From NCBI RefSeq assembly GCF_018613805.1, contig NZ_JAGGPL010000013.1:246542-310541 (forward strand): a stretch of 64,000 bases of DNA, read 5' to 3'. The first letter of the stretch is position 1; each line of letters begins with the position of its first letter. The DNA comes from Arthrobacter sp. ISL-48 (GTDB lineage: Bacteria > Actinomycetota > Actinomycetes > Actinomycetales > Micrococcaceae). This document shows, piece after piece, positions 1-8,407 of this stretch. A program made the position numbers and the translations under genes. Below the pieces are notes generated by a model that was not told where the DNA came from, searched no databases, and was given only the letters and a program-made list of their open reading frames with translations.

Positions 1-1247
1 TGCACCCCGTGTGGGGGGACCACCATCACGCCGTCAGCGGATGCCAGCCCGCGCATCATGCCCGGTCCGGTGTGCTGCGCTGGTGATGCCATGCCGTAGA
101 GCAGGCGGAAGGGCATCAGCCGCGTCCGGCCCGGATCGGGCTCGATGGTCGTTCCGCAGGGGACCTCCCGCACCGGAGGCATGGTTCCGTGCCCCAAGGC
201 CGCCAGCAGGGGCTCGCCCACCGTGGACAAGGCCATCATGGCTGCCAAGGGGTTTCCGGGCAGTCCCAGGACGAATCGTCCGTCCGGGAGTTCGGCCAGG
301 ACGGCGGGGTGGCCGGGACGCATGGCTATCCCGTCAATGATGAGCCGCCCGCCAAGATCGGCCACTGCCCGGCGGAGGTGGTCTGTTCCCGAGCGTCCCG
401 TGCCGCCGGTGGTGATGACGACGTCGGCTGGAAGGACCGCTGGCGCCGGGAATGGGGCCGGTTCCGGCTCCGGCGTGGTGGAAGGCAGTGGGATGTCTTC
501 CAAGCCGGTCAGCCATTCGTCGTATGAGTCTCCGATCTTTTGCCGTCCGCCAACAATGCCGCCGAGCATCTCCACGACGGCCGGCAGTTGGGGACCAAAA
601 GTGTCCCGCACCTGTCCTGGCTCGGGCAGCCCCTGGGAAACCACCTCAGAGCCGGTGAGCAGGAGTTTCACCACGGGCTTTCCCCGCACCAGCACGGAAT
701 CGTGGCCAGCCAGCGCCGCAAGGGCCAAATGTGCAGGATTGAGGGTTACCCCGGTCTTCACCAGCACTTCCCCCGTGCTGGATTCCTCACCCGCCTTCCG
801 GATGTGCTGGCCGTTCCGCGGCTCGCCCGGCCTGGCGCTGCCGCCTGTCATGAGGAGTGGCAGTCCGTCGTCGTCGGTGCCCATCACTGCACTTTCGCTG
901 CGCAGCACTGCCTTGGCTCCGGCCGGAATCAGGCCGCCGGTCACTATGGGGCTTGCCTGGTGCGGCGCGAGCCGTTGGCCCGCCTCCGCCAGGATCCAGG
1001 GCCCGCTGCCGTTGACAGCCCAACCGTCCATGGCGGACGACGCATAATGAGGCATGTCCTGCAATGCGGTGATGTCTTCCGCCAGGATCCTCCCCAGCGC
1101 CTGCTGCAGCGGAACCCTCCCAGGCGGAATGGGCGTGGCTGAGTCAAAGGCGGCTGTCCGCGCTTCCTCCCAGGTGTGGGCCAGGTGCCTTGCCGGGCTT
1201 TGCTGCGTTTCCGGATTATCCGGTGTGTCGCCAGGGGCGGCGGTCAT
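1..1247 (-). CDS. moeA: Molybdopterin molybdotransferase MoeA (partial, C-terminus off the left edge)
   Basis: Catalyses the final step of molybdenum cofactor synthesis in the cytoplasm: molybdate insertion into adenylylated molybdopterin. Translating the minus strand from the ATG at 1247 gives an open frame to base 1. It carries MoeA N-terminal features (AMDGWAV; TGGLIPAGAKAV), the MoCF-binding-like domain (VVITTGGTGRSGTDHL) and the PGNP motif near residue 340 (LGLPGNPLAAMMAL). The ATG overlaps the stop of the upstream DUF6457 gene by 4 bases (ATGA), implying translational coupling in a mobA-DUF6457-moeA operon. Only the C-terminal end is missing, cut by the window edge. Family assignment is firm. 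Confidence 0.93.
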   Translation of the reverse strand, partial: MTAAPGDTPDNPETQQSPARHLAHTWEEARTAAFDSATPIPPGRVPLQQALGRILAEDITALQDMPHYASSAMDGWAVNGSGPWILAEAGQRLAPHQASPIVTGGLIPAGAKAVLRSESAVMGTDDDGLPLLMTGGSARPGEPRNGQHIRKAGEESSTGEVLVKTGVTLNPAHLALAALAGHDSVLVRGKPVVKLLLTGSEVVSQGLPEPGQVRDTFGPQLPAVVEMLGGIVGGRQKIGDSYDEWLTGLEDIPLPSTTPEPEPAPFPAPAVLPADVVITTGGTGRSGTDHLRRAVADLGGRLIIDGIAMRPGHPAVLAELPDGRFVLGLPGNPLAAMMALSTVGEPLLAALGHGTMPPVREVPCGTTIEPDPGRTRLMPFRLLYGMASPAQHTGPGMMRGLASADGVMVVPPHGV

Positions 1248-1537
1248 TCGCCAGGAGTCCCGGCGGCTTCAGCGTCGTAGTCGGAGGCCAGGGCACGCGC
1301 CACGTCCATCGCAGCGGCCATGGATGCGGCGTCGGTAGCCTGGCCTGATCCTGAGGCCAGGCCTGCTGCGAAACCAGCAATGAAGGTGGTCAACGGCGCC
1401 GCCGGCCGGACCACCGAGTGGGCAGCCACCCCGGCCAGTGCGAGGATCGCGTTGACGTCCATCTGGACGTCTTCGAGCTCATATGCCTGAAGCAGCGACC
1501 TGCACCATTCCTCCAGCGTCTCATCCTGGCTTTTCAC
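1244..1537 (-). CDS. DUF6457 domain protein in the molybdenum cofactor operon
   Basis: A 97-residue, mostly helical acidic protein with an N-terminal EEW motif (LEEWCRSLLQAYEL) and an alanine/glycine-rich middle (FIAGFAAGLASGSG). I chose the GTG at 1537 because GGGAGG lies 7 bases upstream; a longer open frame runs further upstream but its residues look non-coding. Function is unknown. The family recurs beside molybdopterin genes in actinobacteria, and here it is sandwiched between mobA-like and moeA genes, 46 bases after the first and overlapping the second by 4. Inference: an accessory factor of cofactor synthesis or delivery. Confidence 0.8.
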   Translation of the reverse strand: MKSQDETLEEWCRSLLQAYELEDVQMDVNAILALAGVAAHSVVRPAAPLTTFIAGFAAGLASGSGQATDAASMAAAMDVARALASDYDAEAAGTPGE

Positions 1538-1583
1538 GGTCTGCCTCCCAAATCTATTGTGGCCGCACTGGTCCGGAACCGGG

Positions 1584-2267
1584 TCATGGTTCCTGGCTGG
1601 CCACTCCAAGTGCGGCGGCATCATCCCAGGTGTCCACGTCATCTGTGGAGCCCGCAGGGACGGTGACAAGCTGCACGTCCAGACTAGCAAGGAGTGTGGT
1701 CACAGAACCGTTGGTTAAGACGCCGCGGGACGCGATGTCCTGCACGGAGCGTCGTAGCGCAGCTGTGCTATAAAGTCCCACCAGGGGCTGCCGGCGGCCG
1801 CCCGCGGAGACGGCCATGACGCCGTCGGAACCAGCACCATGGCCCGGATGGCGGAAACTGCCAAGGCCGCGGGGCTCCCTCGCGCCCCCTACCTGCGGTG
1901 ATCCATGCAACCTGAGCGCCTCGGTCAAGGTGCGCACGGCAGCCGCAACGTTGGGCATGTCACAGGCAAGAACCAAGGTGAAGGGGCGGTCGGCCCCTGC
2001 CCGGGCCAGCGACTCCAACCCGGCCCCGATGGCCGCCGCAGGCCCGGCGAACGGCGGATCCTCCCGGCAGTTGAGCACACCTGTAGGCAGAATCTCGGAT
2101 TCCGGACCCACTACGACGACAGCCACGGCACCCCGGGCGGCGTCAACGGAACGCTGAAGCAAGCTGGCGCCGTCGTACACCAAGCGCTGCTTGGGGGTCC
2201 CGCCCAGCCGTGAGGAACGGCCTCCCGCGAGAATCACTGCATCAAATTCCAGGGCATCAGGGTCCAC
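1584..2267 (-). CDS. MobA-like molybdenum cofactor guanylyl/cytidylyltransferase
   Basis: Nucleotidyltransferase of the MobA/MocA NTP-transferase fold, which attaches a nucleotide to molybdopterin. The N-terminus shows the glycine-rich nucleotide loop and lysine (AVILAGGRSSRLGGTPKQ, about residues 10-27), followed by the metal-binding LACDMP motif near residue 107. Length is about 227 residues, normal for the family. The start is a GTG with a weak ribosome site (GGGACT). It is the first gene of the mobA-DUF6457-moeA operon. GTP versus CTP specificity cannot be decided from sequence by eye, so no symbol is given. Confidence 0.85.
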   Translation of the reverse strand: MDPDALEFDAVILAGGRSSRLGGTPKQRLVYDGASLLQRSVDAARGAVAVVVVGPESEILPTGVLNCREDPPFAGPAAAIGAGLESLARAGADRPFTLVLACDMPNVAAAVRTLTEALRLHGSPQVGGAREPRGLGSFRHPGHGAGSDGVMAVSAGGRRQPLVGLYSTAALRRSVQDIASRGVLTNGSVTTLLASLDVQLVTVPAGSTDDVDTWDDAAALGVASQEP

Positions 2268-2373
2268 AGTCCCAGCCTAGCTGGACGCTCGGGGAAGGGC
2301 CCACGGGCAAAGACGCCACTCAGTGAAAACGGGGCGCTCCTCAGCCAACCAGTGCGGCCGGGTAAGGCATTGT

Positions 2374-2874
2374 TCAGGCGGCCCGCTCAGGCAACAGGAA
2401 AGGATCCCAGGCCGGAGTGGGTTTCTCCAGCTCCTTGATCTGCCAGATCGTGCCGTGCGGGGGCTCGGGGACGAACCGCAGTTTCCAGCCCATTTCGGCC
2501 GGAGTGTGGTCGCCTTTGACGTTGTTGCAGCGCAAACATGCTGCCACCAGGTTTTCCCAAGAATCCGCGCCGCCCCGCGATTTTGGGTGGACGTGGTCAA
2601 TGGTGTGGGCGGCCTTGCCGCAGTAGGCGCAGCGGTGCCCGTCCCTGCGCAGCACACCCCGGCGGCTGACGGCGGTGACCTGGTTGTATCTGGGGCGGAT
2701 GTAGCGGTTCAGGAGAATCACGGACGGGCGGCCCAGTATCTCCTGCGGCCCCACCACGGGATCGTCGCCTTCCGCCACCACGCTTGCCTTGCCTGTCAGC
2801 ACAAGCACCAGCGCCCGGCGGAAGGTGATTACCGCCAGCGGTTCATATCCAGCATTCAGAACGAGAGTGCGCAT
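2374..2874 (-). CDS. HNH endonuclease
   Basis: A 166-residue protein of the actinobacterial HNH family that begins MRTLVLNAGYEPL. The HNH nuclease site is complete: a CAYC zinc pair, the catalytic IDHVHP segment, then the asparagine (SWENLVAAC) and a second zinc pair (CLRCN). I chose the ATG at 2874 because AGAGG lies 7 bases upstream; the ATG two codons earlier is too close to that site. The gene stands alone, about 100 bases upstream of the molybdenum operon and on the same strand. No toxin partner, phage gene or methylase is beside it, so it is probably a housekeeping nuclease of unknown role. Confidence 0.88.
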   Translation of the reverse strand: MRTLVLNAGYEPLAVITFRRALVLVLTGKASVVAEGDDPVVGPQEILGRPSVILLNRYIRPRYNQVTAVSRRGVLRRDGHRCAYCGKAAHTIDHVHPKSRGGADSWENLVAACLRCNNVKGDHTPAEMGWKLRFVPEPPHGTIWQIKELEKPTPAWDPFLLPERAA

Positions 2875-3068
2875 GCACATACCTCTTCACGGCCGCACCC
2901 GTCAGGGGCACGAGGGCCGGCTGCCCCCGGCATGTCCGGGCTATGGATCGACACCACAAGAGTAAACAAAGAAACCCGGGATCGGCTAATCCGGGGTGTC
3001 GGCAAACCCGTGTCGGCGGCCGTCCCAAGACGGACCCGTCTGGAACGTGGGGCAAAAAGAGGCAAAGA

Positions 3069-3100
3069 CAAAGGACCCCCGCCGAGGCGGGGGTCCTTTG
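3069..3100. terminator. Intrinsic terminator after the first NlpC/P60 gene
   Basis: A 13-base perfect stem (AAAGGACCCCCGC, loop CGAG, GCGGGGGTCCTTT) lies just beyond the stop of the minus-strand NlpC/P60 gene ending at 3119. The flanking A and T tracts make it usable in either direction. Confidence 0.8.
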
Positions 3101-3118
3101 AAGCGCTGGCCGGGTTTC

Positions 3119-3862
3119 CTAGCTGACGCGGATGAAAACAGGGCCGGAACCAACGTAGGCGCTGAACACAACGGTCTGGTTGCCGTTGTAGCCGCCATGC
3201 ACTGCCTGGCCGTTGCCGGCGTACACAGCGATGTGGGCGACGCCCGCTCCGCCGTCGGCGTAGTAGATGAGGTCGCCGGGCTGAGCCTCGGCGGCGCTCA
3301 CGGTCCGGCCCAGGGACAGGTAGCCTGCAGGCCAGTCGTGGAAGTGGATGCCAACGGCTGCCAGGGCGTTGGTCACCAGCATGGTGCAGTCCTGCTGGAC
3401 ACCGAGCTGTGCGTAGGCTGCGGACAGGATGGCCTGGCCCTTGCCGCTGGCGGCTACCGGGGCGGAGGCTGCAGCGGCAACCTTGATGGAGGCCACGGGC
3501 TTCGCGGCCGGAGCCGGCTGGACCTCAGCCACGGGGGCGGGTGCCTCAACAACGGGAGCCGGCGTCGTGGTGACTGCGGGCTTCTCGTAGGAGATGGCGA
3601 TCGTGGAGGCAGCGGAAATAGTAGCCGGGGCGGCGGCCTCCACCTCAAGGTTGGAGGTGGGAGCGGAGTCACGCTGAACGTTGGTGTCTGCGGCGTTGGC
3701 CGCGATACCGCTGGTCAGGACAAGGCCGGACGCAGCGGCGATCACCGCGGCCTGGCGGCCCATGCCACCGGCGTTGTCGCCGACAGCCTTGGCAATGACA
3801 GCAAGCGAGTTGGTCTTGGTGACCTCGGCGCGGTGCCGTGCAACGATTGCACGAGTAGTCAT
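3119..3862 (-). CDS. Secreted NlpC/P60-family cell-wall hydrolase with atypical active-site motif
   Basis: Predicted exported peptidoglycan endopeptidase. The 247-residue protein starts at ATG 3862 (GAAAGAGAG site upstream). It has a basic N-terminus (ARHRAEVTKTN), a hydrophobic export segment ending ANAAD, a long Ala/Pro-rich linker and a C-terminal NlpC/P60-like domain. The nucleophile is in QQDCTMLV rather than the usual DCSGF; the catalytic histidine sits in VAHIAVY and a third polar residue in AVHGGYNG. The N-terminal third is closely related to the protein at 4027-4761, suggesting duplication. Unlike the next two hydrolase genes, no c-di-AMP riboswitch was found in its leader. Catalytic activity is inferred. 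Confidence 0.82.
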   Translation of the reverse strand: MTTRAIVARHRAEVTKTNSLAVIAKAVGDNAGGMGRQAAVIAAASGLVLTSGIAANAADTNVQRDSAPTSNLEVEAAAPATISAASTIAISYEKPAVTTTPAPVVEAPAPVAEVQPAPAAKPVASIKVAAAASAPVAASGKGQAILSAAYAQLGVQQDCTMLVTNALAAVGIHFHDWPAGYLSLGRTVSAAEAQPGDLIYYADGGAGVAHIAVYAGNGQAVHGGYNGNQTVVFSAYVGSGPVFIRVS

Positions 3863-3916
3863 TATTTCTCTCTTTCGATTTCCTTTGGACCGCGTGGGCA
3901 GCCACAGGGCTTTGGA

Positions 3917-3947
3917 CGTGCCGGCATCTTGGGGGTACGCCGGCACG
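3917..3947 (-). terminator. Hairpin between the two NlpC/P60 genes
   Basis: A perfect 9-base stem (CGTGCCGGC / GCCGGCACG) with a 13-base loop lies about 80 bases beyond the stop of the 4027-4761 gene and about 55 bases before the start of the next. There is no strong T-run, so it may terminate weakly or stabilise the 5' leader of the downstream gene. Confidence 0.5.
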
Positions 3948-4026
3948 CCCCGAACGGGGATTTAGCGGAGGTGTTAATAGCGAAGAAGTGGTTCTTCAGG
4001 AACCCGTGAAGAGCTTCGGTACGGAA

Positions 4027-4761
4027 CTACTGCAGGGTGAAGAACGAGGAAGTGCCTGTGGAGGCCACCGAGTGCAACAGGGTTCCCTGTGACGGGTTCA
4101 GGGCGCTGATCATCATGCCGTTGCCGACGTAGATGCCGACGTGGGCGCCACCATTCTGCATGACCAGGTCACCGGGAGCCGGTGTGGAGGTCGGCTTCAT
4201 GGCCGTCCAGGCATTAGTCCGGGGGATGCTGATGCCGGCCTGGGCGTAGACCCATTGCGTGAAGCCGGAGCAGTCCCAGCCGTTGGGAGTGGTGCCGCCC
4301 CAGACGTAGGGGTGGCCGATGCCTGTGTAGGCAATTGCTGCCAGGCCTGATGCCGCAGCCGACGACACAGCGCCTGCGAGTTTGCTCGCGGACGTCGCCT
4401 CAGAAGCACGGCTTGCACCGGTTTCCGACGCCGTGGACTGGGCACGAACGGTTTCGACCTTCGGGGCGGGCGCGGTCTTGACCGCAGGACGCTCGAAGGA
4501 AACAAGAGCCGTGGGTGCAGCAGTTACGGCAAGGGCAGTCTGGGCGGAACCGGACTCGGCGGACGCGGATACGCCGGCGGCGCTATCCGCTGCGTTTGCC
4601 GGAAGCCCCATGCTCAGGATCAGACCTGATGCAGCTGCAATGACAGCAGCCTGGCGACCTACGGTCCCGGCATTTGCACTAACAGCGTTGGACACGTGGC
4701 CCAAAGGGTTGGTACGAACCGTTTGCGCGCGGTGGCGCGCAGCATTATGGCGTGAAGACAC
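4027..4761 (-). CDS. Secreted NlpC/P60-family cell-wall endopeptidase
   Basis: A 244-residue exported peptidoglycan hydrolase. A basic N-terminus and a hydrophobic segment ending LPANAAD are followed by an Ala/Ser/Thr-rich linker and a C-terminal NlpC/P60 domain. This has the canonical cysteine motif WDCSGFTQWVY, the histidine in GAHVGIYVGN, and YVWGG ahead of the nucleophile. I chose the GTG at 4761, 8 bases after GGGAGAGG; the TTG six codons upstream overlaps that ribosome site. The leader contains a c-di-AMP riboswitch, so expression should respond to c-di-AMP, a signal tied to wall and osmotic homeostasis. Its N-terminal half is closely related to the 3119-3862 protein. Confidence 0.9.
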   Translation of the reverse strand: MSSRHNAARHRAQTVRTNPLGHVSNAVSANAGTVGRQAAVIAAASGLILSMGLPANAADSAAGVSASAESGSAQTALAVTAAPTALVSFERPAVKTAPAPKVETVRAQSTASETGASRASEATSASKLAGAVSSAAASGLAAIAYTGIGHPYVWGGTTPNGWDCSGFTQWVYAQAGISIPRTNAWTAMKPTSTPAPGDLVMQNGGAHVGIYVGNGMMISALNPSQGTLLHSVASTGTSSFFTLQ

Positions 4762-4781
4762 GAAGGTAGCCTCTCCCAATG

Positions 4782-4948
4782 CCTGCGAGGTGAGCTGTCG
4801 GATTCGGATGGGAGTTCACCCGGCCGCGCTGCTTCCTGGGAAGCTTTGCGACTTAACCCCAAGGCCTTCATATCGAAGACCAAAATTGGTTCCCCCGCCC
4901 CTGCCAGACGATGTAATGCGAACGGACCTTGAGCGGTGGCAGAGCTAG
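4782..4948 (-). ncRNA. c-di-AMP (ydaO/yuaA-type) riboswitch
   Basis: The minus-strand leader carries the conserved ydaO blocks in order: a CTGCCA...TGGCAG hairpin, GGGGGAACCAATTTTGG, TTGGGGTTAAGTC, and the diagnostic 3' block CCGAATCCGACAGCTCACC followed by TCGCAGGC, ending about 20 bases before the GTG start. This class binds c-di-AMP and in actinobacteria commonly precedes wall hydrolases and resuscitation factors. A candidate promoter (TTGACG, 17 bases, TAGCTC) lies at about 4970-4942. The 5' boundary is approximate. Confidence 0.88.
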
Positions 4949-5073
4949 GCAATCCACTCAAGAACGTCAACTTCGGAAAAGTTGACGCGCTTTAGACGGT
5001 ACAGCAGTTTGGATCGAATGTCACATTCAGGTCACGGCATGTCATGAGGATATGAGAGTTAATCATCACTTCT

Positions 5074-5895
5074 CTAAAGCCAGCCCATCGGGTCGACTAC
5101 TTCACCGTTGACTTGGACCTCGAAATGGAGGTGGCAGCCAGTAGACGCTCCGGTGGTGCCACTGAGGGCCACAACATCGCCACGGCTGACTGTCTGGCCA
5201 ACCTTGACGTTGAAGGAAGAGAGGTGGTTGTACGTGGTTTCGAGGCCGTTTCCGTGGTCCACAACCACGCGGTTGCCCCCGCCGAACTGGTGCCAGCCCG
5301 CGAAGGTCACAGTGCCACTGGCTGCCGCCAGGACTGAGGTGCCGCACTGGGCCACGAAGTCCTGGCCGCGGTGGAAGTCACCGCTGCCGCCCGTAATGGG
5401 GCTGACCCGGTATCCGAACGGTGAGGCTGTAACCAGGTGGGCGAGCGGAGCACCCAGGGTGCCTGCGGACGCAGCGCGCGTGATGGAGCCGGCCGACTGG
5501 GCGCTCAGCAACTGTTTGAGCTTTCCGTCAGGGTCACCGGCGGTGACCACGGAGGAACGGCTGAAGTCGATCTTTGCAGCTGCTTCTGCGGAAATTTCCG
5601 GCTGGGTAACAGATGCAGCCAACGCTGTCTGGCCGGCTTCCGGGGTCGCCATGACGGTGCCGGTTGCCGGAAGGGTAACGGTGAGCACCAGGCCGGTGGC
5701 GGCCAGGGCAATGCCGGCCTTCTGGCCTAGGCCGCTGGCTGCGGCATAATCGGTGATTTGCCGGAAGGGGCCGCGGCGCCTGCGCGCATCCCGTTGCGGA
5801 TCGCGGGGCCTGTCCACTGCAACGACTTCGGCAACCCGGGGCACCGAAGCGGGGCCCGCCGCACGGCGGCGTCCCCTGGAATTCTGCATGGTCAA
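5074..5895 (-). CDS. Secreted M23 (LytM-type) metallopeptidase
   Basis: A 273-residue exported zinc endopeptidase acting on peptidoglycan cross-bridges. It has an arginine-rich N-terminus, one hydrophobic export segment (about residues 57-80), a linker, and a C-terminal M23 domain. The zinc and catalytic motifs are complete: HRGQD, then VVVDHGNG and HLHFE (GCHLHFEVQVNG). A TTG at 5895 sits 8 bases after AGAGAGG and fits better than the ATG two codons later, which would be 14 bases away. A second c-di-AMP riboswitch occupies the leader. Together with the two NlpC/P60 genes it forms a wall-remodelling set. Confidence 0.9.
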   Translation of the reverse strand: MTMQNSRGRRRAAGPASVPRVAEVVAVDRPRDPQRDARRRRGPFRQITDYAAASGLGQKAGIALAATGLVLTVTLPATGTVMATPEAGQTALAASVTQPEISAEAAAKIDFSRSSVVTAGDPDGKLKQLLSAQSAGSITRAASAGTLGAPLAHLVTASPFGYRVSPITGGSGDFHRGQDFVAQCGTSVLAAASGTVTFAGWHQFGGGNRVVVDHGNGLETTYNHLSSFNVKVGQTVSRGDVVALSGTTGASTGCHLHFEVQVNGEVVDPMGWL

Positions 5896-5915
5896 GAACG
5901 GTTCCTCTCTGGATA

Positions 5916-6133
5916 GCCTGCGAAGTTAGCTGTCGGATTCGGGTCAGAGAGTGCAAAGACCCGGTCCGCCGTAAGCAAGCTTCGGCGCAGAAATATCCCG
6001 TGAGGATCCTTCGCTGGAAGAGGCTTGCTGCTGACGGACTTCACCCCAAGGCAGTCAGAAGACTGCCGGTTGTGGTTCCTCCGCCTCTGCCAGTTTGTTG
6101 ATTCGTGCACTTGATCTGCTGGCAGAGCTCGGC
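5916..6133 (-). ncRNA. c-di-AMP (ydaO/yuaA-type) riboswitch
   Basis: Second copy of the class, in front of the M23 gene. Conserved blocks on the minus strand are CTCTGCCAG...CTGGCAGAG (P hairpin), GGCGGAGGAACC, CCTTGGGGTGAAGTCCG, and the 3' block CCGAATCCGACAGCTAACTT followed by CGCAGGC. The paired element differs in sequence from the copy at 4782-4948 but keeps the same pairing, which supports a functional fold. The 5' boundary is approximate. Confidence 0.88.
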
Positions 6134-6288
6134 TCCAGATCAAGTAACGCTTTAGTATCGACGCTTGGTGGTCAACTATAGGTGATTAAGCCGTACAGTA
6201 ACAATTCCGTTATCTTCGACACAAACCCCGCCCGCGCCCTGACTGGCATGGCTTCCAGGGCTGTATTTTGTCCTCCGAATGGCTTTAT

Positions 6289-6984
6289 TCAGCGAACGGA
6301 AACGAAGACATGCGCTGCAACTTCCGGGGGCAGTTCCAGCGCTCCTTCAATCCCGGGAACACGCACCGAGATGTATTCCCCGACTCGCTCCAGCGACACG
6401 GAGGCGCCGGGACGTATTCCGCCTTCATCAAGCTGCACCAGCAGCTCCGGTTCCACCTGGATTGGCTCCGCCAGCCGGCTGACCGTCACGTTGGAATCCG
6501 AACCGTAGCCCTTCATGGCTTCAAGGAGATTAATCACACCGTCGGTAAATGACGTGGACGCCGGGCCGCCCAGGGCCGCGAGCCCGGGTATGGGATTGCC
6601 GTACGGGGACTCGGTAGGGTGGTCCAGCATTTCGAAGATGCGCCGCTCAACCCGTTCACTCATGACGTGTTCCCAACGGCAGGCCTCGTCGTGGACATAT
6701 GCCCAGTCCAGTCCGATGACGTCCGCCAGGAGCCGTTCCGCCAGCCGGTGCTTCCGCATGACCTCGGTTGCACGCTTGCGGCCGCTGTCCGTCAGCTCCA
6801 GATGGCGGTCGCCCGAGACCACCACCAGGCCGTCGCGTTCCATCCGCCCAATGGTCTGGGACACCGTGGGTCCGGAGTGGCGCAGGCGTTCGGCGATGCG
6901 GGCCCGAAGAGCCACGATGTTCTCTTCCTCAAGCTCCAAAATGGTCCGAAGATACATCTCCGTGGTATCGATCAGATCCGTCAT
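6289..6984 (-). CDS. ideR: Iron-dependent repressor, IdeR/DtxR family
   Basis: Cytoplasmic Fe(II)-responsive repressor of siderophore and iron-uptake genes. The 231-residue protein has the N-terminal winged helix (TTEMYLRTILELEEE; SGPTVSQTIGRMERDGLV). A dimerisation and metal-binding segment nearly identical to DtxR follows, including RKHRLAERLL and VHDEACRWEHVMS, which hold the Cys/Glu/His ligands. A C-terminal SH3-like domain completes it. Full length points to IdeR/DtxR rather than the shorter MntR. A matching operator lies at the siderophore-interacting protein gene (25131-25149). The gene is divergent from serC. Confidence 0.9.
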   Translation of the reverse strand: MTDLIDTTEMYLRTILELEEENIVALRARIAERLRHSGPTVSQTIGRMERDGLVVVSGDRHLELTDSGRKRATEVMRKHRLAERLLADVIGLDWAYVHDEACRWEHVMSERVERRIFEMLDHPTESPYGNPIPGLAALGGPASTSFTDGVINLLEAMKGYGSDSNVTVSRLAEPIQVEPELLVQLDEGGIRPGASVSLERVGEYISVRVPGIEGALELPPEVAAHVFVSVR

Positions 6985-7263
6985 CCAGCTCAGCTCCTCG
7001 AGCGCAAGTACCTAGCGTTGTCCCACCGTACCGCGTAGCGACAGCGACGTAGTTCGGTAAAAGCTTAGCCTATTTTGAATTTGTCCGGATAATTCCCAAG
7101 ACGGTCCAGGGACTGTCTCAATGACTGGACTATGACGGTCCCGGTTCCCCGCCGGTCCGCGGTTCAGGCAGAATACAAGAGGTCCCTGATGCAGTCGCCG
7201 CTGACTGCCCGCCACCCCACCGTCCCGGACACAGACCATGTCCACGCCGAAATTGGAGCCCCT

Positions 7264-8394
7264 GTGAGCGAACCCAGCATCACTATTCCTGCCGACCTCC
7301 TGCCAACGGACGGACGGTTCGGCGCCGGACCGTCCAAAGTCAGGCCTGAGCAGATCGAGGCACTCTCGGCGGCTTCCAAGAACATCCTTGGCACATCCCA
7401 CCGGCAGGCTCCGGTCAAGAATCTCGTAGGCTCCGTCCGCGAAGGCCTGAGCCAGTTCTTCCGCGCTCCCGAGGGGTACGAGGTTGTGCTGGGCGTGGGA
7501 GGGTCCACCGCATTCTGGGATATCGCCAGCTTCGGGCTCGTGGAGAAGAAAGCACAGCACCTGTCCTTTGGCGAATTCGGCTCCAAGTTTGCGTCGGCCA
7601 CCGACAGGGCCCCCTTCCTTGAGGCCTCCTCGATTATCAAATCGGAGCCCGGCACGCGACCGGCGGCAGCGGCGGAGACCGGCGTCGACGTCTATGCCTG
7701 GCCTCAGAACGAGACGTCCACGGGCGTTGCAGCGCCGGTCAAGCGGGTAGCCGGGGCGGACAGCGGGGCGCTGGTCCTGGTGGACGCGACGTCCGCCGCC
7801 GGCGGCCTGGACGTCGACGTTGCCGAGGCGGACGTGTACTACTTCGCGCCGCAGAAGAACTTCGCTTCCGACGGCGGCCTGTGGCTGGGCCTGTTCTCCC
7901 CCGCCGCGCTGGAGCGCGCCGCCCGGATCAAGGCCAGCGACCGATGGATCCCGGACTTCCTGGACCTGCAGACGGCCATCGACAACTCGCGGCTCAACCA
8001 GACGTACAACACCCCGTCCCTATCCACGCTGGTGACCCTCGACGCCCAGGTGCAGTGGCTGAACTCGAAGGGCGGCCTCGACTTCGCCTCCGCCCGCACC
8101 GCTGATTCCGCCGGTCGTATCTACAGCTGGGCAGACGCCTCCGATTTCGCCACCCCGTTCGTGGCCAAGGCCGAAGAGCGCTCCAACGTCATTGCCACCA
8201 TCGACTTTGACGAGTCCGTGGATGCGGCAGCTGTTGCCAAGGTGCTGCGGGCCAACGGCGTCGTGGACACCGAGCCGTACCGCAAGCTGGGCCGCAACCA
8301 GCTCCGGATCGCCACCTTTGTTGCGATCGAGCCCGCAGACGTTTCCGCGTTGCTGGCCAGCATCGACTATGTGGTGGGAGAACTCCGCAAGTAG
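7264..8394 (+). CDS. serC: Phosphoserine aminotransferase
   Basis: PLP enzyme converting 3-phosphohydroxypyruvate and glutamate to O-phosphoserine in serine synthesis. The 376-residue protein shows FGAGPSKVRPEQ near the N-terminus, the substrate segment GTSHRQAPVK, and the PLP lysine in FAPQKNFASDGG. The sequence style matches the actinobacterial SerC subgroup. I chose the GTG at 7264, preceded by TTGGAG; an in-frame ATG at 7132 would add 44 residues with no family similarity. It is transcribed away from ideR and followed by a strong terminator. Confidence 0.9.
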   Translation: MSEPSITIPADLLPTDGRFGAGPSKVRPEQIEALSAASKNILGTSHRQAPVKNLVGSVREGLSQFFRAPEGYEVVLGVGGSTAFWDIASFGLVEKKAQHLSFGEFGSKFASATDRAPFLEASSIIKSEPGTRPAAAAETGVDVYAWPQNETSTGVAAPVKRVAGADSGALVLVDATSAAGGLDVDVAEADVYYFAPQKNFASDGGLWLGLFSPAALERAARIKASDRWIPDFLDLQTAIDNSRLNQTYNTPSLSTLVTLDAQVQWLNSKGGLDFASARTADSAGRIYSWADASDFATPFVAKAEERSNVIATIDFDESVDAAAVAKVLRANGVVDTEPYRKLGRNQLRIATFVAIEPADVSALLASIDYVVGELRK

Positions 8395-8407
8395 TCGGCG
8401 AGGACGG

